From assembly GCA_000719025.1 (NCBI GenBank), contig JODP01000006.1:620001-684000 (forward strand): a stretch of DNA of 64,000 bases, given 5' to 3'. Both the position numbers and the translations under genes were made by a program. This document shows, piece by piece, positions 23,659 to 32,017 of the stretch. Position 1 is the first letter of the stretch, and every line of letters starts with the position of its first letter. Below the pieces are notes generated by a model. That model saw only the letters and a list, made by a program, of their open reading frames with translations, was not told the origin of the DNA and searched no databases. Origin of the DNA: Kineosporia aurantiaca JCM 3230 (GTDB taxonomy: Bacteria; Actinomycetota; Actinomycetes; Actinomycetales; Kineosporiaceae).

Positions 23659-25810
23659 AACTGAGGGCCAGCTCGTACCGCGGGCTGGGCCGGCCGAAGA
23701 GGTAGCCCTGGGCGTGCTGCACCCCGATCCCGGCCAGCAGCGCGCTCTGCTCCTCGGTCTCCACCCCCTCGACGATGACGTCGATGCCGAGCCCGCGGCC
23801 GAGCCCGATCAGCGCCTCGACGATCCGGTCGCACTGCGGGTCCGTGCCCAGCCCGGCGGTGAAGCTGCGGTCCACCTTGATCCCGGAGACCGGCAGGTCG
23901 CGGAGGTAGGACAGGGCCGAGAAGCCGGTGCCGAAGTCGTCCACCACGATCCGGACGCCGAGGGCGTGCAGCCGCTCGATCTCCGGCCGGGCCGCCGGCG
24001 CGCTGCTCAGCATCACCGACTCGGTCAGCTCCAGCACCAGCCGCTCCGGGGGCAGGCCGGAATCGGCCAGGACCCGCTCCACCTGGTCGCCCAGCCCGGG
24101 GCGGATCATCTGGTTGGGCGAGACGTTCACCGCCACGTACCCCGGGTCGGCACCGGCCGCCGCGGCCCGCACCGCGGCCCGCAGCACCCAGGCCCCGAGC
24201 TCGACGATCAGCCCGGACTCCTCGGCGACGGGGAGGAAGGCGATCGGCGGCATCAGCCCGCGCACCGGGTGCTGCCAGCGGACCAGTGCCTCGCGACCGA
24301 TCACCTGCCGTCCGGACAGCTCGACGATCGGCTGGAAGTGCAGCTCGAGCTCGTCGTCGAGGATCGCCGCGCGCAGCTCGTGCTCCAGGTCCAGGCGCTC
24401 GGCGGCGGCCTTGCGCAGGGTGGTGTCGACCGCGTCCCAGCGGTCCCGGCCCCGGCTCTTGGCCTGGTAGGTGGCGATCTCGGCGTCCCGCAGCAGCATC
24501 AGCGGATCGCACTCGGAGTCGTCGGACAGCGCGATCCCGACGCTGACCGTGGGCCGCAGGCTGCGCCCGCCGAGGATCAGCGGCTCGTTCACCGCGACCC
24601 GCACCCGGTCGGCCACCAGCCCGGCCTCGTCCTCGTCCTTGATGTCTTCGCAGACCACGACGAACTCGTCGCCGCCGAGCCGGCCCGCGGTGTCCCCGGC
24701 CCGCAGCGCCCCGGCCACCCGGCGGCCGATCTCGATCAAGACCTCGTCGCCGTCCTCGTACCCGGCGTTGTCGTTGACCACCCGGAAATGGTCCACGTCG
24801 CACTGCAATACGGCCACGTGCCGCCCGTTACGCCGGGTCCGGTCCAGTGCCTTCTGGATCCGGTCGAGCACCAGCGGCCGGTTCGGCAGCCCGGTCAGCC
24901 GGTCGTGCAGCGTCATGTGGGTCATCAGACCCTGCGCCTGGTACAGGTCGCTGCGGTCCTCGACCTGCACGACGAGCTGGACCGGGCGGGCGGCGGAGTC
25001 GCGGATCGGGGTGATCACCAGCGTGCCCCACAGCTGCATGCCGCCGTGCCCGAGGAACCGCCGCTCCAGCCGGAACGAGTCCTGGGCGTGGAAGCCGTCC
25101 GCGACCAGATCGGCGATCCGAGTCTGCACCGCCGCCAGATCCTCGGGGTGGACGATGTCGGCCAGGGTGCGGGCCTGCAGCTCGTCCGCCCGGTAGCCGA
25201 GCATTCGGCAGAGTGTCCGGTTCACCCGCAGGAAGCGCCCGTTCAGCGCGGTCACCGCGATCCCGATCGGGCTGTGCTGCATGGTCCGGCGGAAGATGTC
25301 TTCGCCCCCGGCCGGCCGCGGCGGGGCGTCCGGGGCGGGGGCCGGGTCGGTCGCCGGGCTGATCGAGCTGACCACCGCCCGGGCCTGACCGTCGTCCCCC
25401 AGCAACGGGATCGAAGTGACCTGAAGAAACCGCGGCCCGCCGTCGAGAGGGATCGGATCGGTGAGCCCGCTCTGCAGCTGACCGCTGCGCAGCGCGGCCG
25501 CGCTGATCCGGTTCACCTCGTCCAGGCGCAGTGAAAAGGGCCGGGGCTCAGTCAGATCGATCAACTCGACCGGACCGTCGCCGCGCCGCGGGGCCGGCAC
25601 CGCGCCGCGGGGTTCCTCGAGTCGGGGCAGGCCGAGCAGCTGCCCGGCCCGGGGGTTGGCCAGCAGCACGTTGCCGTTCGCGTCCTGCAGCAGCACGCCG
25701 TCCGGGAGCGCACCGAGCAGGGCCCGGTGCCGGGCCTCCGACTCGGCCACGGGAACGCCGGCCACCTCGCGCTGGGCGCGCCGGGGCCTGCGCAGATCTC
25801 CTAGCGGCAT
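23651..25810 (-). CDS. PAS-GGDEF-EAL dual c-di-GMP enzyme
   Basis: A 719-residue cytoplasmic protein with two PAS-type regions (about residues 20-130 and 165-290), a GGDEF domain with intact RLGGDEF near residue 377, and an EAL domain with the intact EAL near residue 505, DDFGTGFSAL and VEGVETEEQ. Both diguanylate cyclase and c-di-GMP phosphodiesterase residues are present, so it could work in either direction; PAS domains may choose by ligand or redox state. No membrane helix is seen. The ATG at 25810 has AGGAG four bases ahead; ATG 25822 and GTG 25843 are alternatives. The RsiG-like protein at 3285-3836 is a possible target of its product. Confidence 0.92.
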   Translation of the reverse strand: MPLGDLRRPRRAQREVAGVPVAESEARHRALLGALPDGVLLQDANGNVLLANPRAGQLLGLPRLEEPRGAVPAPRRGDGPVELIDLTEPRPFSLRLDEVNRISAAALRSGQLQSGLTDPIPLDGGPRFLQVTSIPLLGDDGQARAVVSSISPATDPAPAPDAPPRPAGGEDIFRRTMQHSPIGIAVTALNGRFLRVNRTLCRMLGYRADELQARTLADIVHPEDLAAVQTRIADLVADGFHAQDSFRLERRFLGHGGMQLWGTLVITPIRDSAARPVQLVVQVEDRSDLYQAQGLMTHMTLHDRLTGLPNRPLVLDRIQKALDRTRRNGRHVAVLQCDVDHFRVVNDNAGYEDGDEVLIEIGRRVAGALRAGDTAGRLGGDEFVVVCEDIKDEDEAGLVADRVRVAVNEPLILGGRSLRPTVSVGIALSDDSECDPLMLLRDAEIATYQAKSRGRDRWDAVDTTLRKAAAERLDLEHELRAAILDDELELHFQPIVELSGRQVIGREALVRWQHPVRGLMPPIAFLPVAEESGLIVELGAWVLRAAVRAAAAGADPGYVAVNVSPNQMIRPGLGDQVERVLADSGLPPERLVLELTESVMLSSAPAARPEIERLHALGVRIVVDDFGTGFSALSYLRDLPVSGIKVDRSFTAGLGTDPQCDRIVEALIGLGRGLGIDVIVEGVETEEQSALLAGIGVQHAQGYLFGRPSPRYELALSSS

Positions 25811-26183
25811 GACTCTCCTCATCGTGTCCCGCGCCCTGCCCAACGAGACACGGCTTGCTCACTCGCAGTCTATGAACCCTTACGCCACGTCCCCGGGATG
25901 ACACGGGGAGGCCGGGGCGCCGGTGACATTTTTCGGTGTCTATCTCGCCCCGCTTTCGTCCCCCGAAACGGTCGCTGGGCTGAAAAGTCGCCTCCGGCGT
26001 CCGTTTCCAATTAGGGGACGCTTTCGGCGGGCGAAGCCGGGAATGCCGGGTTCGGGACGAGCGGGCTTCCCCGGGGAGGGGATCAGGGTGATCCCTGATC
26101 CGCAGGCGGAGTGACGTCCCTCATACTCGGCGAAGCGGGCAAGGGGGTCCGCGGGGGGAAGTCGTCACTAAGGGGAGAGTGCC
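25811..26183. other. Intergenic region between the GGDEF-EAL gene and the MMPL gene
   Basis: A 373-base divergent gap with no credible gene. It holds a perfect nine-base palindrome at 26080-26101 and several GC-rich partial dyads (for example around 26004-26040). The promoters of both flanking genes should lie here. Confidence 0.5.
26080..26101. promoter_or_regulatory. Perfect palindrome upstream of the MMPL transporter gene, likely operator
   Basis: GGATCAGGG (26080-26088) and CCCTGATCC (26093-26101) flank a four-base TGAT centre, 82 bases before the transporter start. Size and placement fit a TetR- or MarR-type operator controlling an export gene, but no regulator gene is adjacent. Confidence 0.5.
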
Positions 26184-28343
26184 GTGCGCACCATGGCCAC
26201 GTTCGTCGTCAGGCATCGTTGGTGGGTGATCGGCTTCTGGCTGGTTGCCCTGGTCGCCGGGGTCGGGGCGTCCTCGGCCGTACCCGACCGGCTGAGCTAC
26301 GACTTCTCGCTGCCGGGGCAGGAGGGGTACGAGACCTCGGTGAAACTCATTGAGGCGTACGGGATCGACGGCGGCATGAGCTACGTGCCGGTCTACACCG
26401 CACCGGCGGGCGAGAAGATCGCCGACCACCGCGAGGAACTGGCGCAGATCGACGGCGCGCTGGCCAAACTGCCCGGCGCCCACGTGGTCGGTTACGCCGA
26501 GACCGGAGACCAGCGGTTCATCACCGAGGACGGGCGCAGCGCCTACAGCCTGCTCTTCACCCCGACCCCCGAGGGTTTCGCGGACCCGCTCGCCGACCAG
26601 CTGAACCAGACTCTTGTCCAGGCCGGCCAGCAGACCGGTCTGGACGTGAAAATGACTGGCTATTCGCAGCTCTCGGCCGATGCGGAAAACAGCAGCGAGG
26701 GCCCGAGCGTGCTCACCGAGACGCTGACCGGGGCGGTCGGCGCGCTGGTGGTCCTGCTCTTCGTCTTCGCCTCCTTCCTGGCCTTCGTGCCGCTCCTGGT
26801 GGCCGCGGCGGCGATCCTGTCCACCTTCCTGGTCGTCCTCGGCCTGACCCAGGTCACCGAGGTGTCGTTCGTCGTCCAGTTCCTGGTCGCGCTGATCGGC
26901 CTGGGCGTGGCGATCGACTACTCACTCCTGGTGGTCTCCCGCTGGCGGGAGGAACGGGCGCACGGCCAATCGAACGACGAGGCGGTGGTGACCGCCGTGC
27001 GCACCGCCGGGCACGCCGTGCTGGCCTCCGGCGTCACCGTCGCGATCAGCCTGATCGCCCTGGTCGTGGTGCCCGTCCCGATGCTGCGCAGCATGGGTTT
27101 CGGCGGCATGCTGATCCCGCTGATGAGCACCCTGGTGGTGCTCACCCTGCTGCCCGCCCTGCTCAGCCTGGTCGGCCCGCGGGTCGACTGGCCGCGGATC
27201 CGTAAGGAGGGGCAGGCCTCCCGGGCCTGGTCGGCGTGGGCGCGGGGCGTGGTGCGTCACCGTTGGGTCGCCGCCGGCTTGGGCGTGGCCGCGCTGGCCC
27301 TGGCCATCGCGCCGATCAGTGGCCTGCAGTTCGGCATGAGCAACTCGGATTCGCTGTCCAAGAGCGGCCCGGCGCACGAGGCCCTGGTGCAGCTGGGCGC
27401 CGGCGAGATCGGGACCGGTGTGCTCTCCCCGGTCAGTGTCGCGGTGCAGTCGTCTGCCGATGTCCCCGCCGTGGTGGACGCCGCCGAGCGGGTCGAGGGC
27501 GTGCAGCTGGCGGTGCCCCTGGCGCCGTCGCCGTCCGGCCTGGTCGACGTGGTGGTCGTGCCGGAGGACGAGACGGTGGACAACACCTCGGTGGCGATCA
27601 CCGACGACATCCGGGCGGCCACCCAGGACCTGCCCGGCTACCAGGGTCTGGCCGGGGCCGGGCCCACGGTGCAGGACTACCAGCACGCCGTCTACGACCG
27701 CTTCCCGCTGGTCCTGGCCCTGATCGCGCTGATCACGTTCATCCTGCTGGTGCGCACCTTCCGGAGCCTGCTGCTGCCGCTCAAGGCGGTGCTGCTGAAC
27801 CTGATCAGCCTGTCCGCGGTGTTCGGCCTGGCGACCTGGTTCTGGCAGGAGGGGCACGGGTCGCAGGCGGTCTTCGGGGTGAACCAGACCGGCGCCATGA
27901 CGTTCTGGCTGCCCGTGCTGATCTTCGCCTTCCTGTTCGGCCTGTCGATGGACTACGAGGTGTTCCTGCTGGCCCGGATGCGCGAGGAGTACGACCGCAC
28001 CGGCTCCACCAGTCAGGCGATCGAGCAGGGCCTGGGCCGGACCGGGCGGCTGATCACCTCCGCCGCGCTGATCCTGTTCTTCTCCTTCGCCGCGCTGGCC
28101 TCCACCCCGGAGACCGACATCCGGGTGCTGGCCACCTCACTCGGCGTGGGCATCCTGCTGGACGCCACCCTGGTCCGCTCGCTGCTGGTGCCGGCCCTGG
28201 TCTCGCTGCTCGGCAAGTACAACTGGTGGCTGCCGGGCTGGCTGGCTCGGCCGCTGTTCGTCGAGCCGTCGCCGCTACGCCCGGACACTCCGCCGGCCCC
28301 TGCCCCCACCGACCAGGAGCGCCCCGTCCAGGTCGGCTCCTGA
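26184..28343 (+). CDS. MMPL/RND-family membrane transporter
   Basis: A 719-residue transporter with two repeated halves, each with a first membrane helix, a large extracytoplasmic domain, then five helices. Family features include IDYSLLVVSRWREE near residue 242 and GLSMDYEVFLLARMREEYD near residue 590, the paired Asp-Tyr motifs that carry the proton relay in MMPL proteins. Members export lipids, siderophores or drugs; the substrate here is unknown. The GTG start at 26184 follows GGGGAGAG. The gene stands alone, preceded by a likely operator and followed by a repeat cluster. Confidence 0.9.
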   Translation: MRTMATFVVRHRWWVIGFWLVALVAGVGASSAVPDRLSYDFSLPGQEGYETSVKLIEAYGIDGGMSYVPVYTAPAGEKIADHREELAQIDGALAKLPGAHVVGYAETGDQRFITEDGRSAYSLLFTPTPEGFADPLADQLNQTLVQAGQQTGLDVKMTGYSQLSADAENSSEGPSVLTETLTGAVGALVVLLFVFASFLAFVPLLVAAAAILSTFLVVLGLTQVTEVSFVVQFLVALIGLGVAIDYSLLVVSRWREERAHGQSNDEAVVTAVRTAGHAVLASGVTVAISLIALVVVPVPMLRSMGFGGMLIPLMSTLVVLTLLPALLSLVGPRVDWPRIRKEGQASRAWSAWARGVVRHRWVAAGLGVAALALAIAPISGLQFGMSNSDSLSKSGPAHEALVQLGAGEIGTGVLSPVSVAVQSSADVPAVVDAAERVEGVQLAVPLAPSPSGLVDVVVVPEDETVDNTSVAITDDIRAATQDLPGYQGLAGAGPTVQDYQHAVYDRFPLVLALIALITFILLVRTFRSLLLPLKAVLLNLISLSAVFGLATWFWQEGHGSQAVFGVNQTGAMTFWLPVLIFAFLFGLSMDYEVFLLARMREEYDRTGSTSQAIEQGLGRTGRLITSAALILFFSFAALASTPETDIRVLATSLGVGILLDATLVRSLLVPALVSLLGKYNWWLPGWLARPLFVEPSPLRPDTPPAPAPTDQERPVQVGS

Positions 28344-28356
28344 CCCCCACCCCTCC

Positions 28357-28486
28357 GTGATCATGGACTTCTTTCCCCGTGATCATGGACTTTCTCCCTC
28401 GTGATCATGGACTTTCCCCCAGGGGTAAAAGTCCATGATCACGGGGGAACTTCTCCATGATCACGGGGGGATTTGTCCATGATCAC
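28357..28486. repeat. TGATCATGGA palindromic repeat cluster between converging genes
   Basis: Three direct copies of GTGATCATGGA (28357-28367, 28379-28389, 28401-28411) are followed by three inverted copies (28432-28442, 28454-28464, 28476-28486), each copy 22 bases from the next. The two halves can form a long hairpin around a 20-base centre. It lies between the 3' ends of the MMPL and saccharopine-dehydrogenase-like genes and belongs to the same family as the clusters at 7875 and 59123. Confidence 0.92.
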
Positions 28487-28504
28487 GAACGGGAGGGATG
28501 GGCG

Positions 28505-29617
28505 TCAGTCGATCCGCTCGAGGCCGGCCTGGCGGGCCCCCTCGACCGCGGTGTGCAGGCCGAACGCACCCACCGGCCCGACCGCCCCGGCCACGGCGGG
28601 CCCGCACTCCGGTACCGCGATGGCGTGGAAGGCCAGCAGCCGCGCGGTCAGGTCGTAGGGGTTCGGGCCGCTCAGGGTCACCCGGGAGAGGGTGGTCCCG
28701 GCCGCGTCCTGAGCCTCGGCCACCACCAGGCTCACCATCGCGTTGCGGCCGGCCAGGTCCGGGCCGTCCTCGGCGCCGCGGACCAGTTGCCGGTGCTTCC
28801 GCTTGGCCAGGGCCCGGCCGAGCGAGAGCCGGGAGCCGCCGGTGGCCGACTTCGGCAGCAGCGAACGGCCGTCCTGGTCCGGGCTCAGCCAGCCGATGAA
28901 CACGTCGACGTCCCGCACCCGGGGCTGGAACTGGGCCAGCGCGAAGTGCTCGGAGCCGCCCACGCTGATGGCGTTCCGCTCGATCCCGTCGATCGTGTAG
29001 CTGCGCTCGCGCCGGCCCGCCGGCTCCGACTCGATCACTCCGTTGCGGCGCACCAGGCCGGGGTCGAACAGCGCGCCGGTCACCGACTCCAGCATGCCCG
29101 CGCTGAACGAGGAATGCTCGAAGTCGCCCAGCACGAAGTAGGCGGTCTGCACCCGCACCGCCTGCGCCCCGGCCTCCTGCAGGGCCACCGCGCCGGCGAT
29201 GTTGCCGGGCGTGAAGCTGAAGCCGACGGCGGGCATCACCACCACCCCGGCCTCGCGGGCCGGGCGGTTCCATTTTTGGTAGACCAGTTCGACGAACGGC
29301 GGCTCGGGGGAGACGTCGAGGTAGTGCGCGCCCTGGGTGATCGCAGCCCGGACGACGGCCTCGCCCACCGTGCGGAACGGAGTGACCGTGCTGATCACCA
29401 CGTCCCCGGGATGGATCAGCCCGGTCAGCGCGCTGCGGTCGCCCAGGTCGGCGACCCGGAAGTCGCAGTCGCCCAGTTCCCGGGCCAGCTGGTTCAGGGC
29501 CGGCTCGTCCCGGCCGATCAGCACCGGGTCCAGGCCGCGCCCGGCCAGCGTCCGCGCGGTCATCCGGCCGAGGTAGCCGGTGGCGCCGACCAGAACGGTG
29601 CGCGGTCCATGTGTCAC
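28505..29617 (-). CDS. Saccharopine dehydrogenase-like NAD(P)-binding protein
   Basis: A 370-residue protein with an N-terminal Rossmann fold (VLVGATGYLGRMTARTLAGRG; the G-x-T-G-x-x-G loop at residues 11-17), followed by VISTVTPF and AHYLDVSPE typical of saccharopine-dehydrogenase-like and trans-acting enoyl reductase proteins. The C-terminal part carries ISVGGSEHFALAQF and VSLVVAEAQDAAG. In mycobacteria, relatives work in lipid synthesis; here the substrate is open, and lysine metabolism should not be assumed. The GTG at 29617 directly precedes the nucleotide-binding strand. Confidence 0.85.
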   Translation of the reverse strand: MTHGPRTVLVGATGYLGRMTARTLAGRGLDPVLIGRDEPALNQLARELGDCDFRVADLGDRSALTGLIHPGDVVISTVTPFRTVGEAVVRAAITQGAHYLDVSPEPPFVELVYQKWNRPAREAGVVVMPAVGFSFTPGNIAGAVALQEAGAQAVRVQTAYFVLGDFEHSSFSAGMLESVTGALFDPGLVRRNGVIESEPAGRRERSYTIDGIERNAISVGGSEHFALAQFQPRVRDVDVFIGWLSPDQDGRSLLPKSATGGSRLSLGRALAKRKHRQLVRGAEDGPDLAGRNAMVSLVVAEAQDAAGTTLSRVTLSGPNPYDLTARLLAFHAIAVPECGPAVAGAVGPVGAFGLHTAVEGARQAGLERID

Positions 29618-29758
29618 GGACCGAAACTAGGCACTTGACTCACAGCAACACCAGCGGAATCAGCTTTCCCGCCGATCTTTTGCCGGTCGGGTGAGCTATT
29701 TCATAACCTATAAGCTGACTTTCGGCCCACTCGCGACCTGTCGGGCACTGCCTCACAA

Positions 29759-30523
29759 ACGTCCTTAATAGTCGCAGTCATCGTTGTCAGGGTGGCGATC
29801 GGCGTGGTCAGCGCGGGTGCCGTCCTGCGGCAGGCGGCCAGGCCGGCACCAGTCGAGGCACCGCTCAACGTCACCATCGTCCTGGACAGTTCCCGCAGCG
29901 TGGGCCTCGCCGAGCACGGGCCACGGTTCCCTGGACGGCGGCGCGGGAGGCACTTCTGCGCTGGGTCGCCCGGAAGCCGGTGAACGAGGGCGACCGGCTG
30001 ACCGATGTGTTGGCCCGTACCGGAGCTGGTCGGTTCGGGACCGCACAATCCCGGTGCCCGGTGCCCGGTGCCCGGTGCCCGGTGCCCGGTGGGTGGTGCC
30101 TGGTGGGTGGTGGCTGGTGGGTGGTGCCTGGTGGCTGGTGGGTGGTGCCTGGTGGGTGGTGCCTGGTGCCTGGTGCCTGGTGCCTGGTGGCTGGTGGCTG
30201 GTGGCTGGTGGCTGGTGGCTGGTGGCTGGTGGGCGGGAACTGCTCGGGTGCGAGGTCGTTGGGCAGGCCGGTCTTGCCGACGTAATGAGCGCTTGGCCTG
30301 CCCCGGTTCCGGATGGCGGCGCGGTGGTCGTCCTGCTTACCGATGGCGTGAAATCCTTACCGAAAAACCGGTTCCGGCGTCCGGCCGGGCGGATCTGGTG
30401 GTCGTGGCGATCGGTGCGGACCGTACGCGACAGCCGGGCTGGGCTCGGGTGCACTGCCGCAGCACGGACAGTAAATCCGGGCACATCGTGGATCGGCTGA
30501 CCACCCTCGGCGAGGAGTCGTAG
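29759..30523 (+). pseudogene. Broken VWA-domain membrane protein gene
   Basis: Pieces of one protein are spread over three frames. Frame of 29759: a membrane segment (LIVAVIVVRVAIGVVSAGAVL) leading to NVTIVLDSSRSV, a von Willebrand A first strand with the D-x-S-x-S metal site. After a shift near 29935: AAREALLRWVARKPVNEGDRLTDVL. Then a heptamer repeat array (30053-30234) breaks the frame again. Later pieces read AVVVLLTDGVKS, another typical VWA strand, and after one more shift ADLVVVAIGADRTR to a stop near 30523. At least three frame breaks make it non-functional unless the sequence has errors. No single long frame here is a gene. Confidence 0.7.
30053..30234. repeat. 26-copy heptanucleotide tandem repeat (GGTGNNN)
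   Basis: Exactly 26 units of seven bases run without interruption: five GGTGCCC, then a mixture of GGTGGGT, GGTGCCT and GGTGGCT, ending in a block of six GGTGGCT and one GGTGGGC. The seven-base period shifts the reading frame with each copy gained or lost. The array lies inside the broken VWA-type gene. Confidence 0.95.
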
Positions 30524-30527
30524 AACC

Positions 30528-31067
30528 GTGACCACGTCGCAGCAGTCCGAACAGACCTCGGCGCCCGAAGCTGGGCCGGAACCGAAAGCCGCTGGAACGT
30601 ATTGCCGGACTGCTTTTTTCGGCCTGGCGGCCAGCGCCGGGTCTGCGTTCGCCGTGCATGACCCGCGCCCGGCCGGTGAATCGCCGACCGGCTGAACCAG
30701 CAGGACGGATCAGCGCGGATGTCCGGCGGGGACGGCAGCAACCAGGCCCGGGCGAACACCCTCGCGGTCGGGAACGCCACCCCGCGCCGGCCAGGTGGCC
30801 CAGTACGTCTCGGTCGGCAGCAGCAACGCCCAGATGGACATCATCCGCAACCGACTCAGCGCCACCGACCCGGAGTACCAGCCCGACCCGGAGAACCAAC
30901 CCGGCCTGCTCAGTTGCCGGCCTCACCACGCCCCTGAACAGCACCGTCCAACGTCCCTACATCCGCCGGTACGGAGCCCAAATCACGGCCTTCCGCGAGC
31001 GGGTGGTCAGGACGTCGACGGGAGCACGACGATCACCCAGGTCCGGCTGAGATTCGTGGAGGACTGA
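30528..31067 (+). pseudogene. Decayed coding remnants between the VWA pseudogene and tRNA-Thr
   Basis: A GTG at 30528, five bases after the previous stop, opens a 55-codon frame (to 30695) with a charged start, then a hydrophobic run (FFGLAASAGSAFAV), and stops. Later coding-like pieces continue in other frames: RLNQQDGSARMSGGDGSNQARANTL around 30690-30780, YVSVGSSNAQMDIIRNRLSATDPEYQPDPE around 30800-30900, and DVDGSTTITQVRLRFVED at the end (stop 31067). This pattern suggests one secreted or membrane protein broken by several frameshifts. I do not recognise the family. It was probably co-transcribed with the VWA-type gene. Confidence 0.5.
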
Positions 31068-31099
31068 CCGGCCGTCGGCCGGTAGAGTGCGGGTACCTC

Positions 31100-31173
31100 G
31101 CCTCCATAGCTCAGTTGGCCAGAGCAGCTGTCTTGTAAACAGCAGGTCGTCGGTTCGAATCCGACTGGGGGCT
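31100..31173 (+). tRNA. tRNA-Thr (anticodon TGT)
   Basis: A complete cloverleaf can be drawn: acceptor arms GCCTCCA (31100-31106) and TGGGGGC (31166-31172) with one G-T pair, a D arm with AGCTCAGTTGG, anticodon stem GCTGT/ACAGC around the loop CTTGTAA with anticodon TGT, and a T arm GTCGG-TTCGAAT-CCGAC. The discriminator base is T and CCA is not encoded. It reads ACA threonine codons. The gene stands alone next to a decayed region. Confidence 0.95.
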
Positions 31174-31252
31174 CCCAGCTCAGCACAGGCGGCAGCGCCG
31201 GTCCGGAGGGGTAGCGCACCCCCCCGGCACCACGACGGCGGACTCAGAACCC

Positions 31253-31564
31253 TCAGGCCTCGGTGACCACCTCGAAGGCCCAGATGCTCGACCCGGTCGC
31301 CGCCGGCCCGTCACTGGTGGGCCGCGAAGCCCCCGCGTGACCACTCTGGAAGGCCTGGGAGGACTGCCAGGTGTCGAAGTCCTCCCGGGTCTTCCACCGG
31401 GTGTAGACCAGGTACTGGTCGATCCCCTCGACCGGCCGCAGCAGTTCGAAGTGCTCGAAGCCGGGGCTGTTCTCCACCATGCCGGCCCGGTTGGAGAAGC
31501 GCTGCTCCAGCACCTCGCCGCGCCCGCCGGGCACGGTCAGGACGTTGATGACCACATAAGACAT
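31253..31564 (-). CDS. Antibiotic biosynthesis monooxygenase (ABM)-domain protein
   Basis: A 103-residue ferredoxin-like-fold protein of the ABM family (VVINVLTVPGGRGEVLEQRFSNR, GFEHFELLRP, YLVYTRWKTREDFDTW). The closest remembered relatives include heme-degrading MhuD/IsdG-type proteins and small quinone monooxygenases; the Asn in FSNRAG and Trp in TRWKTREDFDTW are shared with the heme-degrading group, so a role in heme breakdown is possible. The ATG at 31564 gives the normal length. It is divergent from the membrane-protein pair that begins at 31652. Confidence 0.8.
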   Translation of the reverse strand: MSYVVINVLTVPGGRGEVLEQRFSNRAGMVENSPGFEHFELLRPVEGIDQYLVYTRWKTREDFDTWQSSQAFQSGHAGASRPTSDGPAATGSSIWAFEVVTEA

Positions 31565-31651
31565 GGGGCCATCCTGCTGCAGGGCGCAACCGTCGGACCA
31601 GGCACCCGCCCTGACCGCGCGATGAGTTCGGGGGCCAATAGAGTTCGTCCC

Positions 31652-32017
31652 GTGAGCAGCATCCTGTCCGGCCTGGTGATCGCCGTGGGCCTGATCACCG
31701 CGATCTGGAGCGTGGTCCTCTTCGCCCGCTCGGCCCGGGCCAGCAACACCATGCTGCTCGCCCTGGTCGCCTTCGAGCTGCTGCTGGTGGTCCAGCTGAT
31801 CGTCGCCATCGCCTACGTAGCCAGTGGCGACCGGCCGGACTCGACCGCCACCTTCATCGCCTACGCGGTGAGTGAGCTGCTGATCCTGCCCGCGGGCGTG
31901 TTCTGGTCGGCCGCCGACAAGTCCCGGACCAGCGTCCTGGTGATTTTCATAGCCTGCTTTGCCGAGGCCGTCATGACGGCCCGGATGTTTCAGATCTGGA
32001 GCACCGTCGGTGGATGA
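31652..32017 (+). CDS. Small integral membrane protein, first of a pair
   Basis: A 121-residue protein with about four membrane segments (residues 5-25, 32-55, 65-85, 92-115) and short charged loops. I recognise it only as one of a pair of actinobacterial hypothetical membrane proteins; no motif gives a function. The next gene starts inside its last codons (8-base overlap), so the two are translationally coupled. The GTG at 31652 starts right before the first hydrophobic segment. Confidence 0.7.
   Translation: MSSILSGLVIAVGLITAIWSVVLFARSARASNTMLLALVAFELLLVVQLIVAIAYVASGDRPDSTATFIAYAVSELLILPAGVFWSAADKSRTSVLVIFIACFAEAVMTARMFQIWSTVGG

Noticed and set aside
28357..28486. CRISPR-like array
   Set aside because: Units are 11-base cores at 22-base steps that switch orientation halfway; there are no unique spacers of 30 bases or more and no cas genes.
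30053..30234. Coding repeats in several overlapping frames (VPGGW-like proteins)
   Set aside because: All frames across the seven-base array are open simply because the repeat has no stop codons; flanking parts do not form a continuous protein.
30528..31173. Integration scar or genomic island boundary at tRNA-Thr
   Set aside because: No integrase, no duplicated tRNA 3' end and no phage genes are visible, so decay of a local gene pair is simpler.
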